From Lasioglossum baleicum (lineage: Eukaryota > Arthropoda > Insecta > Hymenoptera > Halictidae): a DNA stretch of 64,000 nt. The position numbers and the translations under genes were made by a program. This document shows, piece after piece, positions 53,310 to 64,000 of this stretch. How positions within the stretch are numbered: position 1 is the first letter of the stretch; each line of letters starts with the position of its first letter. The stretch is from NCBI RefSeq assembly GCF_051020765.1, contig NW_027469119.1, positions 186,001-250,000 of the forward strand. The letters run 5' to 3'. The notes below the pieces were generated by a model. It was not told where the DNA came from. It made no database searches and saw only the letters and a list, made by a program, of their open reading frames with translations.

Positions 53310-56300
53310 ATAATTCAAACTTGCTCTATCAATCTCAATCTCCCTCCTACTCTACTCAACGTAGTTGCAGCTCCTCTAATCTACGTTTGTTCTTCTGGAA
53401 TGCAAGAAGCATCATACAACGGAAAGAAGAAGTTGAAGTTTTGTTAAAAAATTTAGACATTTTTAGGTGTGTGGAATCGTGGCTTACTCCCGAAAAAGAC
53501 TTAAAGTTTCCAGGCTTTAACGCGTATAGACTTGATAGATTACATTCTCGTGGAGGCGGCATTATTTTTCTTATTCGTAAGTCCATTGCGTTTTCAGAGA
53601 TAGATCATTTAATTTCAGTTCATGACTCCATTGAAATTGGTGGCGTAAATATAACTAATATTAATCCCTCTTTGAAGATCATATCTTGTTATAGAACTCC
53701 AGGTTCTGTTCTTTCCCAGGCTCAATGGGACCAATTAGTTAGTAATATTGGAAGAAGTAACAATTGTATTCTCATGGGGGACTTTAACTCCCATCATAGG
53801 GTGTGGAATTGTTCCAATACTGACCTGAATGGTGAAAGGCTTTTACAGGCTATTGATAATAATGATTTATTTCTGCATAACCCAAATTCATTCACTCATA
53901 TCGATCTTTATAGGAATAGTAAGTCTAATATTGACCTCGTCCTATCATCTATGAATATTGCAGATAAAATTAACATTAAAATTAGTGATGAAACTTTGGG
54001 TTCTGACCATTATCCTATCTTTATTGATATGTTGGTCGAAAAAAATTATTATTATAGAAAATCCTTTAAAATTGATTCTGTTCGCACTGATTGGGACGGA
54101 GTCCTAACATATCTAGATAATCATTATGTTGATTTTTTTGATCCTCTCTATGACACTCTATCTGCTAGTGAAAAATACAAATTTTTTATTAATATACTAA
54201 CGAATTCCATTAAGCACAACACTCCTGAAAAGAAAAGAGTAAATATTTGTAGACATAGAAATCCTGTTCCCTGGTGGGACTCGGAATGTGATAAGTTTAA
54301 AAGACTAAGAAGAGCTGCATATAAAAAATGGGAATATTCTCATAACCTTAATGATTTAATTAACTATAAGAAAATTACAGCTCAAACAAAGAAATTATTT
54401 AAAAGAAAAAAGAGGGATAGTTTTAGGGAATTCGCTGAAAAAATTAACATTCATACTGATGCAAAATTTACTTGGAACAGAGTTAGAGTGTTAAAAAATA
54501 AATGGGTTAAAATTAACCCAAAGAGCATTTCTGAGAATCTCCAGAAAGAGAATCAAATTCTGTGTGCTCTGGACAAGATTAGTCCACCATGGGTTCCCAC
54601 TTACCCTACCTATGTATCAAATGGTAATGTCAATGAGTTTCTTGATGCATGCTTCAATCTAACTGAATTTAATGTTGCCTTAGCTTCACGAAACTCTAGC
54701 TCGGCTCCGGGTCTTGACGGGATCAATTATCTAGTTATCAAAACATTATCTTTACAATATAAACTATTACTTCTAGATATTTATAATGAAATTTACTTAT
54801 CAAATGACTACCCTCAGGAATGGAATCAATATTACATTCATTTCATTGAAAAATCAGACAAAAAAAGTGTCCGTCCAATAGCTCTTTCCTCTTGCTTTTG
54901 TAAACTGTTCGAAACGCTTATTAAAAATAGGTTACAATGGTGGCTCGAACATCAAAATCTACTTCCAGCTAGCCAAACGGGTTTCCGTAAAGGACAATCA
55001 TGTATTGATAATGCCACCAAGCTAATGTTATACATTCAGGAAGGATTTTTTAAGAAAAAGGACACCTTGACAGCCTTCTTGGATGTTCAAGGGGCTTTTG
55101 ATAACGTGAATAGTGATATTTTGTTGAACAAACTGTCTTCTGTAGGTTGCACTAACCGTTTAATTCGATTTATTACATTTTTAACATATAAAAGAGAAAT
55201 ATTCACAAGTTTGACAGGCGATGAAGTTAGATTTGTCTTCAAAGGTGTCCCTCAAGGAGGTGTGTTAAGTCCACTTCTTTATTTAATATATGTTTCAAAA
55301 ATTACTGAAAACTTGCCTAAAAATATTTGTGTATCTCAATTTGCAGATGACATTGCAATTTATTCAAAAATCTCCCCACTAAGAAAATGTAAACATCTTA
55401 TAGAAAGATCTATTTCCATTATAAAGTGTAACCTTCTTTTATTAGGTTTGGAACTAAGTCCACAGAAAACAGCTCTCCTTCACTTTAACAACAAAAAGAT
55501 CCTCCCTGGACAAACTGAAATTACAGTAAATGATTGCCTTATCAAATCTAGTTGCTCCACTCGATTCTTAGGAATAATTTTTGATTATGAATTGTGTTTC
55601 AAAATTCATTTATCCTATGTTCAAAACAAATGTATGAGAGCCTTAAATATCGTTAAATTTCTATGTGGAACGTGGTGGGGTTCAGACCCATCAACATTAT
55701 TAATTCTATACAAAAGTTTTGTTCGTTCACATATCGACTATGGATGCTTCATTTATTTTCCTTCACGTAAAGATCTAAAGTACAAACTAGAAAAAATTCA
55801 ATTTTCTGCCATTAGATCGGCTTTGGGTTATCGTATATCTACTCCTACCAACATTTTATTGGCTGAGTCAAAGCTCCCGTTAATAGAAGATCGTGTTGAA
55901 TTTTTATGTAATAGTTACTTGAGTAAAATTATTTCCAATACTTCCACCTTGGTCAATAATGCAATACATCAATATTATTCCAAGACCAGAAATTTTAAAC
56001 GCAAGAGGAAAAGACTCATACATCAATGTATTGATGGTATCCCTATCATAAAAAGAAATTTAAGAATTAGTAACTGTTATGATATTTATCGTTTGGATTA
56101 TAATATTATTAGTAATTCGATCCCAATAAATACAGAACTTGGTCATGATCTTAAAATATGTAGCCATCCAAATTTCATATTACATAATTGGCTTTCAAAC
56201 TGTGATTCATACGCAATTTTTACTGAAGGCAGTAAAATTCCAGGCTCTAACTCTGTTGGATCTGGATGTATTTGTAAAGATTTAAATATATCGACCAAAA

Positions 56301-57091
56301 AAAGCATCCCATCTACTGCTTCTATATTCACGGCTGAATGCATTGCTTTAATTGATGCTCTTGACATTGCTCTTTTGGACACAAATCATAATTATAAAAT
56401 ACTTACTGACTCTCTCAGTGCCCTGCTATGTCTACAAAAGTCAAAGATAAATATAATGACCAACTTCTACATTTACGAAATTAAGGAAAAATACTTTAAG
56501 TTCATGAAAGCCACGTCGAATAACAGCAGTATAGAATTTGTTTGGATTCCGTCCCATTCAGGCATTGTTGGAAATGATGAGGCTGACGCCTTAGCTAAGT
56601 CGGCAACACTAGAACAAGCTAATGAGCGTGTTGTCATTCCCTTCTCTGATTTACGAGAATCTTTTAAAAACAAATGTAGACAAAGTACTAGTGATTTCAC
56701 AATGCAGCAGGGTCAGTTTAAAGGCAAGGAATACTTTCAGTATTATGTTAGAGACGGGGTTGCACCATGGTTCTCGGGTTTAAATTTATCACGACAATTT
56801 ATTGTTACATTCAATCGTTGTAGAGCAAATCATTATCATCTTGCAGCATCTCTTTCACGACTACATATAATAGATGATTCCAAATGTAACTGCGGCAATG
56901 AGGTTCAAGATCTGAACCATATTATTTGGCAATGTACCTTGTTGGAAACACAAAGAGTTGATCTCATGAAAAAATTAAGGAAGCTCAATTTGTTTCCACC
57001 CTTAAATATCAGATCGTTAATTTGTGAACCGAATATTCAGGCTTGTTATCTTCTTTTCAATTTTTTCAAGCAATGTAATTTAAAGATTTAA
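53306..57091 (+). CDS. LINE ORF2: AP endonuclease, reverse transcriptase, RNase H
   Basis: 1,261 codons. Endonuclease (about 25-235): LFFWNARSI, ILMGDFNSHHRVW, GSDHYPIFI. RT (about 470-760): RPIALSSCFCKLFETL, QTGFRKGQSCIDN, FLDVQGAFDNVN, GVPQGGVLSPLLY, FADDIAIYSK. RNase H (about 970-1100): FTEGSKIPGS, FTAECIALIDAL, ILTDSLSALL, WIPSHSGIVGNDEADALA. C-terminal zinc-like CNCG with H and C spaced as in non-LTR elements (near 1200). It nicks target DNA and primes reverse transcription there. Oddity: the first RNase H acidic residue is Glu (TEGSK) where TDGSK is usual. The frame is otherwise unbroken. Confidence 0.93.
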   Translation: MNNSNLLYQSQSPSYSTQRSCSSSNLRLFFWNARSIIQRKEEVEVLLKNLDIFRCVESWLTPEKDLKFPGFNAYRLDRLHSRGGGIIFLIRKSIAFSEIDHLISVHDSIEIGGVNITNINPSLKIISCYRTPGSVLSQAQWDQLVSNIGRSNNCILMGDFNSHHRVWNCSNTDLNGERLLQAIDNNDLFLHNPNSFTHIDLYRNSKSNIDLVLSSMNIADKINIKISDETLGSDHYPIFIDMLVEKNYYYRKSFKIDSVRTDWDGVLTYLDNHYVDFFDPLYDTLSASEKYKFFINILTNSIKHNTPEKKRVNICRHRNPVPWWDSECDKFKRLRRAAYKKWEYSHNLNDLINYKKITAQTKKLFKRKKRDSFREFAEKINIHTDAKFTWNRVRVLKNKWVKINPKSISENLQKENQILCALDKISPPWVPTYPTYVSNGNVNEFLDACFNLTEFNVALASRNSSSAPGLDGINYLVIKTLSLQYKLLLLDIYNEIYLSNDYPQEWNQYYIHFIEKSDKKSVRPIALSSCFCKLFETLIKNRLQWWLEHQNLLPASQTGFRKGQSCIDNATKLMLYIQEGFFKKKDTLTAFLDVQGAFDNVNSDILLNKLSSVGCTNRLIRFITFLTYKREIFTSLTGDEVRFVFKGVPQGGVLSPLLYLIYVSKITENLPKNICVSQFADDIAIYSKISPLRKCKHLIERSISIIKCNLLLLGLELSPQKTALLHFNNKKILPGQTEITVNDCLIKSSCSTRFLGIIFDYELCFKIHLSYVQNKCMRALNIVKFLCGTWWGSDPSTLLILYKSFVRSHIDYGCFIYFPSRKDLKYKLEKIQFSAIRSALGYRISTPTNILLAESKLPLIEDRVEFLCNSYLSKIISNTSTLVNNAIHQYYSKTRNFKRKRKRLIHQCIDGIPIIKRNLRISNCYDIYRLDYNIISNSIPINTELGHDLKICSHPNFILHNWLSNCDSYAIFTEGSKIPGSNSVGSGCICKDLNISTKKSIPSTASIFTAECIALIDALDIALLDTNHNYKILTDSLSALLCLQKSKINIMTNFYIYEIKEKYFKFMKATSNNSSIEFVWIPSHSGIVGNDEADALAKSATLEQANERVVIPFSDLRESFKNKCRQSTSDFTMQQGQFKGKEYFQYYVRDGVAPWFSGLNLSRQFIVTFNRCRANHYHLAASLSRLHIIDDSKCNCGNEVQDLNHIIWQCTLLETQRVDLMKKLRKLNLFPPLNIRSLICEPNIQACYLLFNFFKQCNLKI

Positions 57092-57253
57092 AGTTATGTA
57101 CTTATGTGTTATTATACCTAATGTGTTCTGCGATACCTACATTACTGATGTTTAACTGTAAGATGTACATATATTACTAATGTATAGCTTTATAACCCCC
57201 TATGGGGAGTTTCAATTAAGCTTTCAATAAAAAAAAAAAAAAATAAAGCCGAA

Positions 57254-58711
57254 ATTAATTACAGTACGACGGAAAAGGAGCTACTAGCTATAGTGTGGGC
57301 AACCCAACACTTCCGACCTTACTTATACGGAACTAAATTAAACTAAATTAAACCACTTACTTGGTTATTTAACGTAAAAGATCCGGGCTCTAGACTAATC
57401 AGGTGGAGACTAAAGTTAGAAGAATACGACTACGAAATTCGTTACAAGGAAGGGAAGACAAACCAAAACGCGGATGCACTTAGTAGGATGTACATTATCA
57501 AACGCGGACGCGGGAGGCCAAGAAAGACACAATCAACGGATGACGAACCACAGGCGGCATCAGATAGCTCAGGTAAAGACGATAAAAAAGAAAAGGACGA
57601 ACCAGAAATTTCGGAAACAGATGAAGACGACACGATGGATACGGAAAACGACAAATATACAGAAGAAGAAAAGAAACAAATATTATACGAATACCACGAC
57701 GCCCCATTAGGTGGACATGTAGGTATGAAGCGGACTTTGAAACGCATACAATTAAAATATTCATGGCCAGGAATAAGACAAGACGTAGAAGACTACATTT
57801 CGAAATGCGAAAAATGTCAGAAAAATAAGCTGAGAAAAACAATCAAAGCCCCAATGATAATTACGGATACACCATCGGCACCTTTTGAAAAATGCGCGCT
57901 GGACATAGTAGGACCACTACCCGAGAGCAGCAACAGAAACAAATACATATTAACATTCCAAGATCTGTTAACCAAATTTAGTAAAGCGATACCCTTACAA
58001 GATCAGGAAGCAAATACCATAGCCAGGAAATTCGTAACAAAAATAGTGTGTGAGTACGGAATACCAAAAAAATTACTTACAGATCAAGGGACTAACTTTC
58101 TTAGTCAGATATTTAAGGACACGTGCAAACTGCTTAGAATAGACAAAATACAGACGACGGCATATCATCCAGAGTCAAACGGTGCGTTGGAAAGAAGCCA
58201 TAGGACGCTAGCGGAATATCTAAAAAATTTCGTTGACGAAGATCAATCGAACTGGGATGAATGGCTCTCCTATGCAATGTTCACGTATAATACAACGCCG
58301 CATACAGCGACAGGTTTTACTCCTTACGAACTCGTATTTGGAAGACAAGCCGAACTACCGACCTCGCTCAGACTCGCGCCGCAACCAGACTATACCTACG
58401 ATCGTTATGCTCACGAACTTAAACAACGATTACGCTCTACTAATACAATAGCGCGGGACACAATAAATAACCAAAAACTGCGTTCTAAGCAAAACTACGA
58501 TAAAAGGGCGACAGATATCAAATTCATACCAGGCGACCGAGTACTATTACGCGACGATACAGTTAGACGAGGGCGATCGAAAAAATTGACACCGAGTTGG
58601 ATAGGACCATACACGGTATTAGAAGCACACGCTAACGAAAATTATACTATAAAAAAAGGACGTAGACCTCTACGAATCCACACTAACCGTTTAAAACACT
58701 TCATAGATTAA
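57254..58711 (+). pseudogene. pol: Gypsy B RNase H end and integrase
   Basis: Resumes right after the LINE with TEKELLAIVWA-type sequence. Near 57336-57350 the part encoding the IVTDH motif is replaced by a repeated ACTAAATTAA stretch, so a catalytic RNase H residue is lost. The remaining frame (ATG 57488 is internal) is open to 58711 and carries the integrase zinc domain (HDAPLGGHVG, CEKC), core (ALDIVGPLP, LLTDQGTNF, HPESNGALERSHR) and C-terminal domain, all intact and close to A. An acidic linker (DEPQAASDSSGKDDKK) separates RNase H from integrase. Confidence 0.87.
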
Positions 58712-58772
58712 TACTACTAACAGAATAGGATTACGTTAAGCTTTTGGTTTATTAATAGATCAATACACCATA

Positions 58773-59903
58773 GTGACCAATGCCTTGTACTCCATTTGCA
58801 GAGTCTCAATTTTAATTATAAGAATAACTCACGGGATACCACCGGACGAGTCCATTAACATTCAAAGGTTCGCAGACCGGCCAGGCATCTATTTCGAAGA
58901 ACTAGGTAATCTACACATGTATAGGAATACTTGGAAATTAGTAATTCACTTAGATGTAACACCGTTATCTATTCGCAATGCCAAAATACAAACTGCGCTT
59001 ATCGAGACGACGAAACAGTGTACGAACACAGCTAACTACAGACTGAATAAATTTTGTAAACAATTCTACAATATATCCCGCAAGGAATTAGAACAGATTG
59101 CTGTAAACCTCGATTATGTACAGCAAATTATAGGAACGGCGACTCGGAGTCGCAGAGGACTAATTGACGGAATCGGACATTTCGGGAAAGCATTATTTGG
59201 TACAATGGACGCAAACGACAGACGAACAATAAATAGACAGATAGCAATACTTGAAAACGAAGGTAGTACACTAAGAACATCATTGTTAGAACAAATGCAA
59301 GTCGTAAATAGAAACATTAAATTGTATAACGAATCCATCTGGAACATCAATCATAACGAACGAACACTGTTAAACGCAACAAACGCACTTAGACAGCTAC
59401 TGGAAACGGAGACGAACAACGAGAACCTCCAAGCCGCAATAGACGAACAGACTATAATTTTCGAAAGTATAGTCAAGGATCTAGCCGAAGACGTAAAAAA
59501 CCTTTTAGAATACACAAAAGATATCAGGAAAGGAATTCTGAACCCAACAATCCTTCCTCCCAAACAGATTATAGAATACCTAAATTCAGCCTTACCTCAC
59601 CTACCAAAAGGACTAAATTTCCCATGCTCACTCACGGTCGAAAAAATCCACTCCTTATACGAACTAATCAAGTTAGCAGCCTATAGCACTTCCCAGTCTA
59701 TCACTACAATTATCGAAGTACCACTACTCAACGCCAAACAATATAAGATAAATAAGGTATATCCAGTACCCACAAAAATAAACGGGTCACTCTTCGCATA
59801 TTTAGATACCACCGATACATATGTAACACTAGATGTAGCAAATTTAGACTACGTGCATATTAATGCCGAAGAATTTAAAAAATGTAAGCTGTTAGACAAC
59901 GAC
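58773..59903 (+). pseudogene. env: Gypsy B env, N-terminal part
   Basis: ATG 58773, hydrophobic leader, RSRR cleavage site and a glycine-rich fusion-peptide-like segment as in A, but with the segment near 59625-59650 that A has lost. It is open until palindrome H begins at 59908 and stops 32 bp inside it. The C-terminal part and membrane span are not in the window. It cannot encode a complete envelope. Confidence 0.83.
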
Positions 59904-61974
59904 TATACAGGGTGTCCCAAATGTGGTGTACTTAATTGAAATGGGAGGTTCCTGAGACCATTCTAAGAGACATTTTCCTTTGCACCAATGTCAACTGCGG
60001 CTTTGTTTAGGAGTTATTAACGAAAAACACGGACCAATCAGAGCGCGCCCTAGACGCGCGATGGCACGTTCAGCCCGGCGCGCCGGGAGACGAGCGCGGT
60101 GTAACGCCGCGATGCCGCAACGAACAAGAGTTTCTCGAGATTATGTGAATCTTCCCCGATTTGGATGAGCTTTGGATATGTTGTCAAGACCATGATTCTG
60201 AACAACATTTCCCTTTACAGTTTTTGTCGGCCGGCTTTAGTTTACGCGATAAATGTAAAAACTTGTAATTGTAAATCGATCGATTGTACTATCTTCTACC
60301 CGATTTGGATGAGCTTTGGATATGTTGTCAAGACCATGATTCTGAACAACATTTCCCTTCACAGTTTTTATCGGCCGGCTTTAGTTTACGCGATAAGTAA
60401 CTTGTAATTGTAAATCGATCGATGTACTATCTGAACTATCTCCTCTCCGATTTCGATGAGCCTTGGATATGTTGTCAAGACCATGATTCTGAACAACATT
60501 ACCCGTTACAGTTTTTGTCGGTCGGAAGAACTTTACTTGTCAATTCATATGGGTGGATCTCTTTACCCGACTTACGGCAACTTTACCCGAACGAGGGAAA
60601 AAGCAGAAACTGATTGTATTAAAACCTCACTTATTCAGCCATAAATCCATTTGCTGCTTCGAAATGTGTGTCACTGGGTCACTCGGCGACGAACTGCACA
60701 GATGTCTTCAGGTATACGACAGTACCGAAGGCTAAGGGACGTACGGCCAGGTCGACGAACTACACAGCCGGTGGTAGAAGGCCTAAGGGATGCGCGGTCA
60801 AGTCGACTATCCAGAATTTCACTTTCACTTTCGAATCGATAAATAATTCGTATGTTTATTTCACACAGATGCCTTGAAATTTTTCCACACTCACAATCAC
60901 TGTTCACATTTGTCAACACATAGTTGTGCACTAATAATAATTGCCATATCCCTTGTCCTGCTGCACAAATCACAACAATCAGGTAATGCAATCACTAGAC
61001 TGCGGATTCCATGCATTTGTAGCAAACATGAGTAGGTGCATTTTAAGACACTAGAGAGATTAAAATAATTTCAAAACACCAATGTATTATTTTCAACTTC
61101 TTAAAATGATCACAGTAAGAATCAAATATCTGTCTGGCTCCTGTCCCTTGTAATAGCGGCAGCCAACTTTTACATAAAGATCCGCAGTCTAGTGATTAGA
61201 TTAAATAATCGTTTAATTAGTTTAAGCAATTAGTATTAGTGCATAACTATGTGTTGACAAATGTGAACAGTGATTGTGAGTGTGGAAAAATTTCAAGGCA
61301 TCTGTGTGAAATAAACATACAAATTATTTATCGATTCGAAAGTGAAAGTGAAATTCTGTATCGTCGACTTGACCGCGCATCCCGTAGCCCTTCTACCACC
61401 GGCTGTGCAGTTCGTCGACCTGGCCGTACGTCCCTTGTAACCGTACCAATTACATATCGAGTGAGAGCGAGAGGGACTATCGCGAATCCCCACCACAGCG
61501 TGTCGCGACAAGATCTGCGATCCTTGTCAAAATAAAGGACCGCAGATCATCACCGCTAATTAGGATGCGCGCGCACCGATCCCCACTCGATACAGATCTA
61601 AGGAGGTCGATGCGCGAAGCAGATTCATCACTCTACGTCTGGAAGCGGGTCTAATAACACGCGACTCTAATAGATCCGGCGAAAACCGGTACTCGTTCGA
61701 GAAATCAAACCGACTTCGCATTTCTAGTCAAACCGCATAGATTGCCTTCGTCTTGTACGCGCCTCAAACCGAGGAGTCACAAGTACAAACCGTACTGTGG
61801 CACAGCCGAGATTAATAACTATTATCGTGTGTAACGATCGTGTCGGCGTAGAGTCAAGTGTAAAGGTAACGTACGAGAAGACGGCAATCTAATAGGAACT
61901 GTCGATAGATAGAGTCGTGTGATTATCATTAAAATCATAATTGAACGACAGAAGGATTTAGTACGACTCTTATT

Positions 61975-62560
61975 TGCGATTCTAGAACCGGAGTGGGATC
62001 AGGCTCGCTTAATAGCGCAGACGAATTCACTCTTTCGGTGAAGCCTAGTAAAAGGAGTTTTGTACGTGTCGGCATATATGTACTTCTCCGAGAAATCGGC
62101 AGAGTACATATGTGATACGACGATCGTCATCTGTCGGGGTTTTGTACGTTCAAATGACAAGAGTGATTATGTACTGTGTTGATTTACTATTCCAGAACCG
62201 GAGTGGAATCAGGCTCGCTTAATAGCGCAGAAGGATTCACTCTTTTGGTTTTGCATAGTAAAGAGGCGCTTTGTACGTGTTGGCATGCAGCATACTTCTC
62301 CGAGCAATCGGCAGAATATCTATGTGTTTCGACGGTCATTTGTTGTCCGGATTATAAACTGTAGAATTGATTAGCACAATACGAGTCATTAGACACTGAA
62401 CCGGAGTACAAACGGGCTCACCGCTTGGTGCAGAAAGGGTGTATTCTTTTGGTGAGGCAAAGGTGACGAGTATTGTGCGTGTGATCAGGGGCGATACCTC
62501 TCCGAGGAGTCGGCAGGGTACGCTCGTGTATAACGATCGAGACTAGCTGTCCATATACGT
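61975..62560. repeat. Degenerate ~205-bp tandem repeat in LTR 3
   Basis: AGAACCGGAGTGGGATCAGG, then GGCTCGCTTAATAGCGCAGA, then CTTCTCCGAGAAATCGGCAG recurs at about 61985, 62190 and 62398, more diverged in the third copy. Confidence 0.8.
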
Positions 62561-62639
62561 TTAACATCTAAATCCAGATCAATAACGATTGTTGAAATAA
62601 TTCCAGACGTAGCGTCTCGTGGGTGTACTGGGAGCGCGG

Positions 62640-62900
62640 CTATAATTTGAAGTATCGCGTTTGGCGACCGTATTTGTAGTGGGAGTTTTCGGTAAAGAAT
62701 ATATTATCTTGCCTGCGTGCAAGTTTCTTTGATAATCGCATTTAGCGAGCGTCTCTTCAAAGTTTATAGTAATAAACTTTGACTGGGTTGTGAACCCTGA
62801 TTTGAAGAATCGCGTTTGGCGACCGTATTTGTAGTAGGAGTTTTCGGTTAAAAATATATTATCTTGCCCGTGTGCAAGTTTCTTTTGATTCGCGAGCGAA
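62640..62900. repeat. Tandem duplication in LTR 3
   Basis: ATCGCGTTTGGCGACCGTAT, then GGGAGTTTTCGGT and TATATTATCTTGCC occurs at about 62653 and 62812, a period of about 160 bp. Confidence 0.82.
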
Positions 62901-64000
62901 ACCGTATTCGTCACGGTTTAGATATTTTCATTATAAATTATATAGAACGGTTCCTCTGAGGAAATTAGTATTTCGGAGAAGTAGGGTACCTCACGGCATG
63001 GATTTACAACACCGAGTATATTAATTGTCGGCGAACGAATGTGAAACATACCAACGTGTTGACGCCGAGAGTCAATAATCTTGACGGATGATCTCTACAT
63101 AGAAAAACTTGTATACAAAGATTGGTACAATATACCCTACTTTTACCTCCTAACTGGTTCTCAACTTATTTATCAGATAATCCAAACCTCTCCGCTTCCA
63201 GTGCCTGGAGGCACGAACAAATTATATCGTATCTTAGTCATACATTATCATTAATTAGTGATGAAAACATATTCTATTAAATTCAATCAATAGTAATTCA
63301 GGAAGTAGCATTAATACGGTTACACCCTTAGCTTTCGGTACTGTCGTATACCTGAAGACATCTGTGCAGTTCGTCACCGAGTGACCCAGTGACACACATT
63401 TCGAAGCAGCCAATGGATTTATGGCTGAATAAGTGAGTTTTTAATACAATCAGTTTCTGCTTCTTCCCTCGTTCGGGTAAAGTTGCCGTAAGTCGGGTAA
63501 AGAGATCCACCCATATGAATTGACAAGTAAAGTTCTTCCGACCGACAAAAACTGTAAAGGGTAATGTTGTTCAGAATCATGGTCTTGACAACATATCCAA
63601 AGCTCATCCAAATCGGGTAGAAGATAGTACATCGATCGATTTACGATTACAAGTTTTTACAATTATGTATCTCGTAAACTAAAGCCGGCCGACAAAAACT
63701 GTAAAGGGAAATGTTGTTCAGAATCATGGTCTTGACAACATATCCAAAGCTCATCCAAATCGGGGAGGATTCACATAATCTCGAGAAACTCTTGTTCGTT
63801 ACGGCATCGCGGCGTTACACCACGCTCGTCTCCCGGCGCGCCTGGCTGAACGTGCCATCGCGCGTCTAGGTAGCGGTCTGATTGGTCCGTGTTTTTCGTT
63901 AATAACTCCTAAACAAAGCCCCGGCTGACATTGGTGCAAAGGAAAATGTTGCTTCAAATGACCTAAGGAACCTCCCATTTCCCGGAGTCGAAGGGGTTTT

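Larger units (their letters stand above)
51772..57240 (+). mobile_element. Full-length LINE (I-group type, with RNase H)
   Basis: 5,469 bp with two open ORFs, a 190-bp 5' untranslated region and a 3' A-run. It is flanked by a 13-bp exact target duplication AAATAAAGCCGAA (51759-51771, 57241-57253); A has the empty site (AAATAAAACCGAAATTAATT). ORF1 and ORF2 overlap by ATGA. The presence of AP endonuclease, RT and RNase H in ORF2 places it in the I/LOA-like part of the non-LTR tree; the exact clade is not decided. It looks complete and recent. Confidence 0.92.
61436..63324. mobile_element. Solo LTR 3 (1.9 kb) inside H
   Basis: Ends TGTAACCGTA and TACGGTTACA are perfectly inverted over 10 bp, flanked by CCCT on both sides (61432-61435, 63325-63328). 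Copy 1 of H has the empty site (CGTACGTCCCTTAGCTTTCGG at 5293-5313 with one CCCT). The 4-bp duplication fits Gypsy. No coding frame. Confidence 0.85.
48737..64000 (+). mobile_element. Gypsy/Ty3 element B with env, same family as A, truncated by window end
   Basis: Plus-strand copy: LTR, tRNA-Leu primer site, leader repeats, short gag, protease-RT, RNase H-integrase and env. It is interrupted by a LINE (51772-57240) in RNase H and by palindrome H (from 59908) in env at the same site as in A. Inactivating changes: an extra A in an A-run near 51546-51553 and loss of the TDH motif near 57340. The 3' LTR would lie beyond base 64000. Confidence 0.9.
59908..64000. mobile_element. Palindromic element H, copy 2 (in Gypsy B env), with nested LTR
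   Basis: Starts CAGGGTGTCCC after TATA (59904-59907), the same position in env as copy 1. The left arm runs to about 61204; the centre is deleted, and the right arm resumes at about 61233 and 63325. Three copies of the GAGCTTTGGATATG sub-repeat (60165, 60308, 60458) compare with one and two in the arms of copy 1. The right end diverges near 63980 (CCCGGAGTCG) from the expected terminus, so it is truncated or rearranged at the window edge. Confidence 0.82.

Noticed and set aside
60165..60644. Small frames repeated in palindrome H
   Set aside because: They repeat with the sub-repeats and exist in several frames; no known motif and no start context.

Overview
The window looks like a transposon-dominated stretch of an insect nuclear genome, probably hymenopteran and possibly ant (inference). 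The evidence is the set of arthropod element families: Gypsy elements with an F-type envelope gene, BEL/Pao, an RNase H-bearing LINE, Tc1-like, hAT-like and Harbinger-like elements, and a Helentron-like fragment. Insect-type intron signals and tRNA-Leu and tRNA-Tyr primer sites fit too. I found no bacterial gene organisation, rRNA, tRNA gene or CRISPR array. Almost every long reading frame belongs to a mobile element.

Layout. 1-2,096: three putative exons of a broken minus-strand gene, then repeat debris. 2,097-14,069: Gypsy element A (minus), carrying a 2.6-kb palindrome (H) in env and a 1.7-kb Tc1-like element in pol. 14,237-15,464: two inverted-repeat DNA elements. 16,129-29,832: an inverted-repeat element (F) whose right arm is split by two BEL elements, D (plus, internally deleted) and E (minus, apparently intact), inserted 12 bp apart. 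30,131-38,433: a Harbinger-like MITE, two adjacent long putative solo LTRs, a 1.7-kb hAT-like element holding a foldback element that itself holds a solo LTR, and a minus-strand 3' LTR. 38,486-39,901: Helentron-like fragment with a PIF1 helicase C-terminus. 41,047-46,090: decayed Gypsy element G (minus). 46,101-48,350: DNA-transposon debris, a gene with a clean TATA/Inr promoter broken by a small inversion, and a convergent proline-rich frame that may be a non-transposon exon. 48,737-64,000: Gypsy element B (plus), same family as A, split in pol by a full-length LINE and in env by the same palindrome H, which is in turn split by a 1.9-kb solo LTR.

Because A and B are two copies of one family, and inverted-repeat arms mirror each other, several insertions can be checked against an empty site inside the window: Tc1, the LINE, BEL D and E, and the LTR inside H. 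The strongest observation is that B differs from A in gag by the exact loss of an 871-bp segment that starts GTAAGT and ends TTAG. B therefore looks like a reverse-transcribed spliced RNA, and the splice joins a six-codon upstream reading frame in frame to the nucleocapsid. In both copies gag and pol share one frame, separated only by a TAA codon. Order of events (inference): H entered the env of a Gypsy progenitor; that lineage produced A and B; then Tc1 hit A, and the LINE and a long LTR element hit B.
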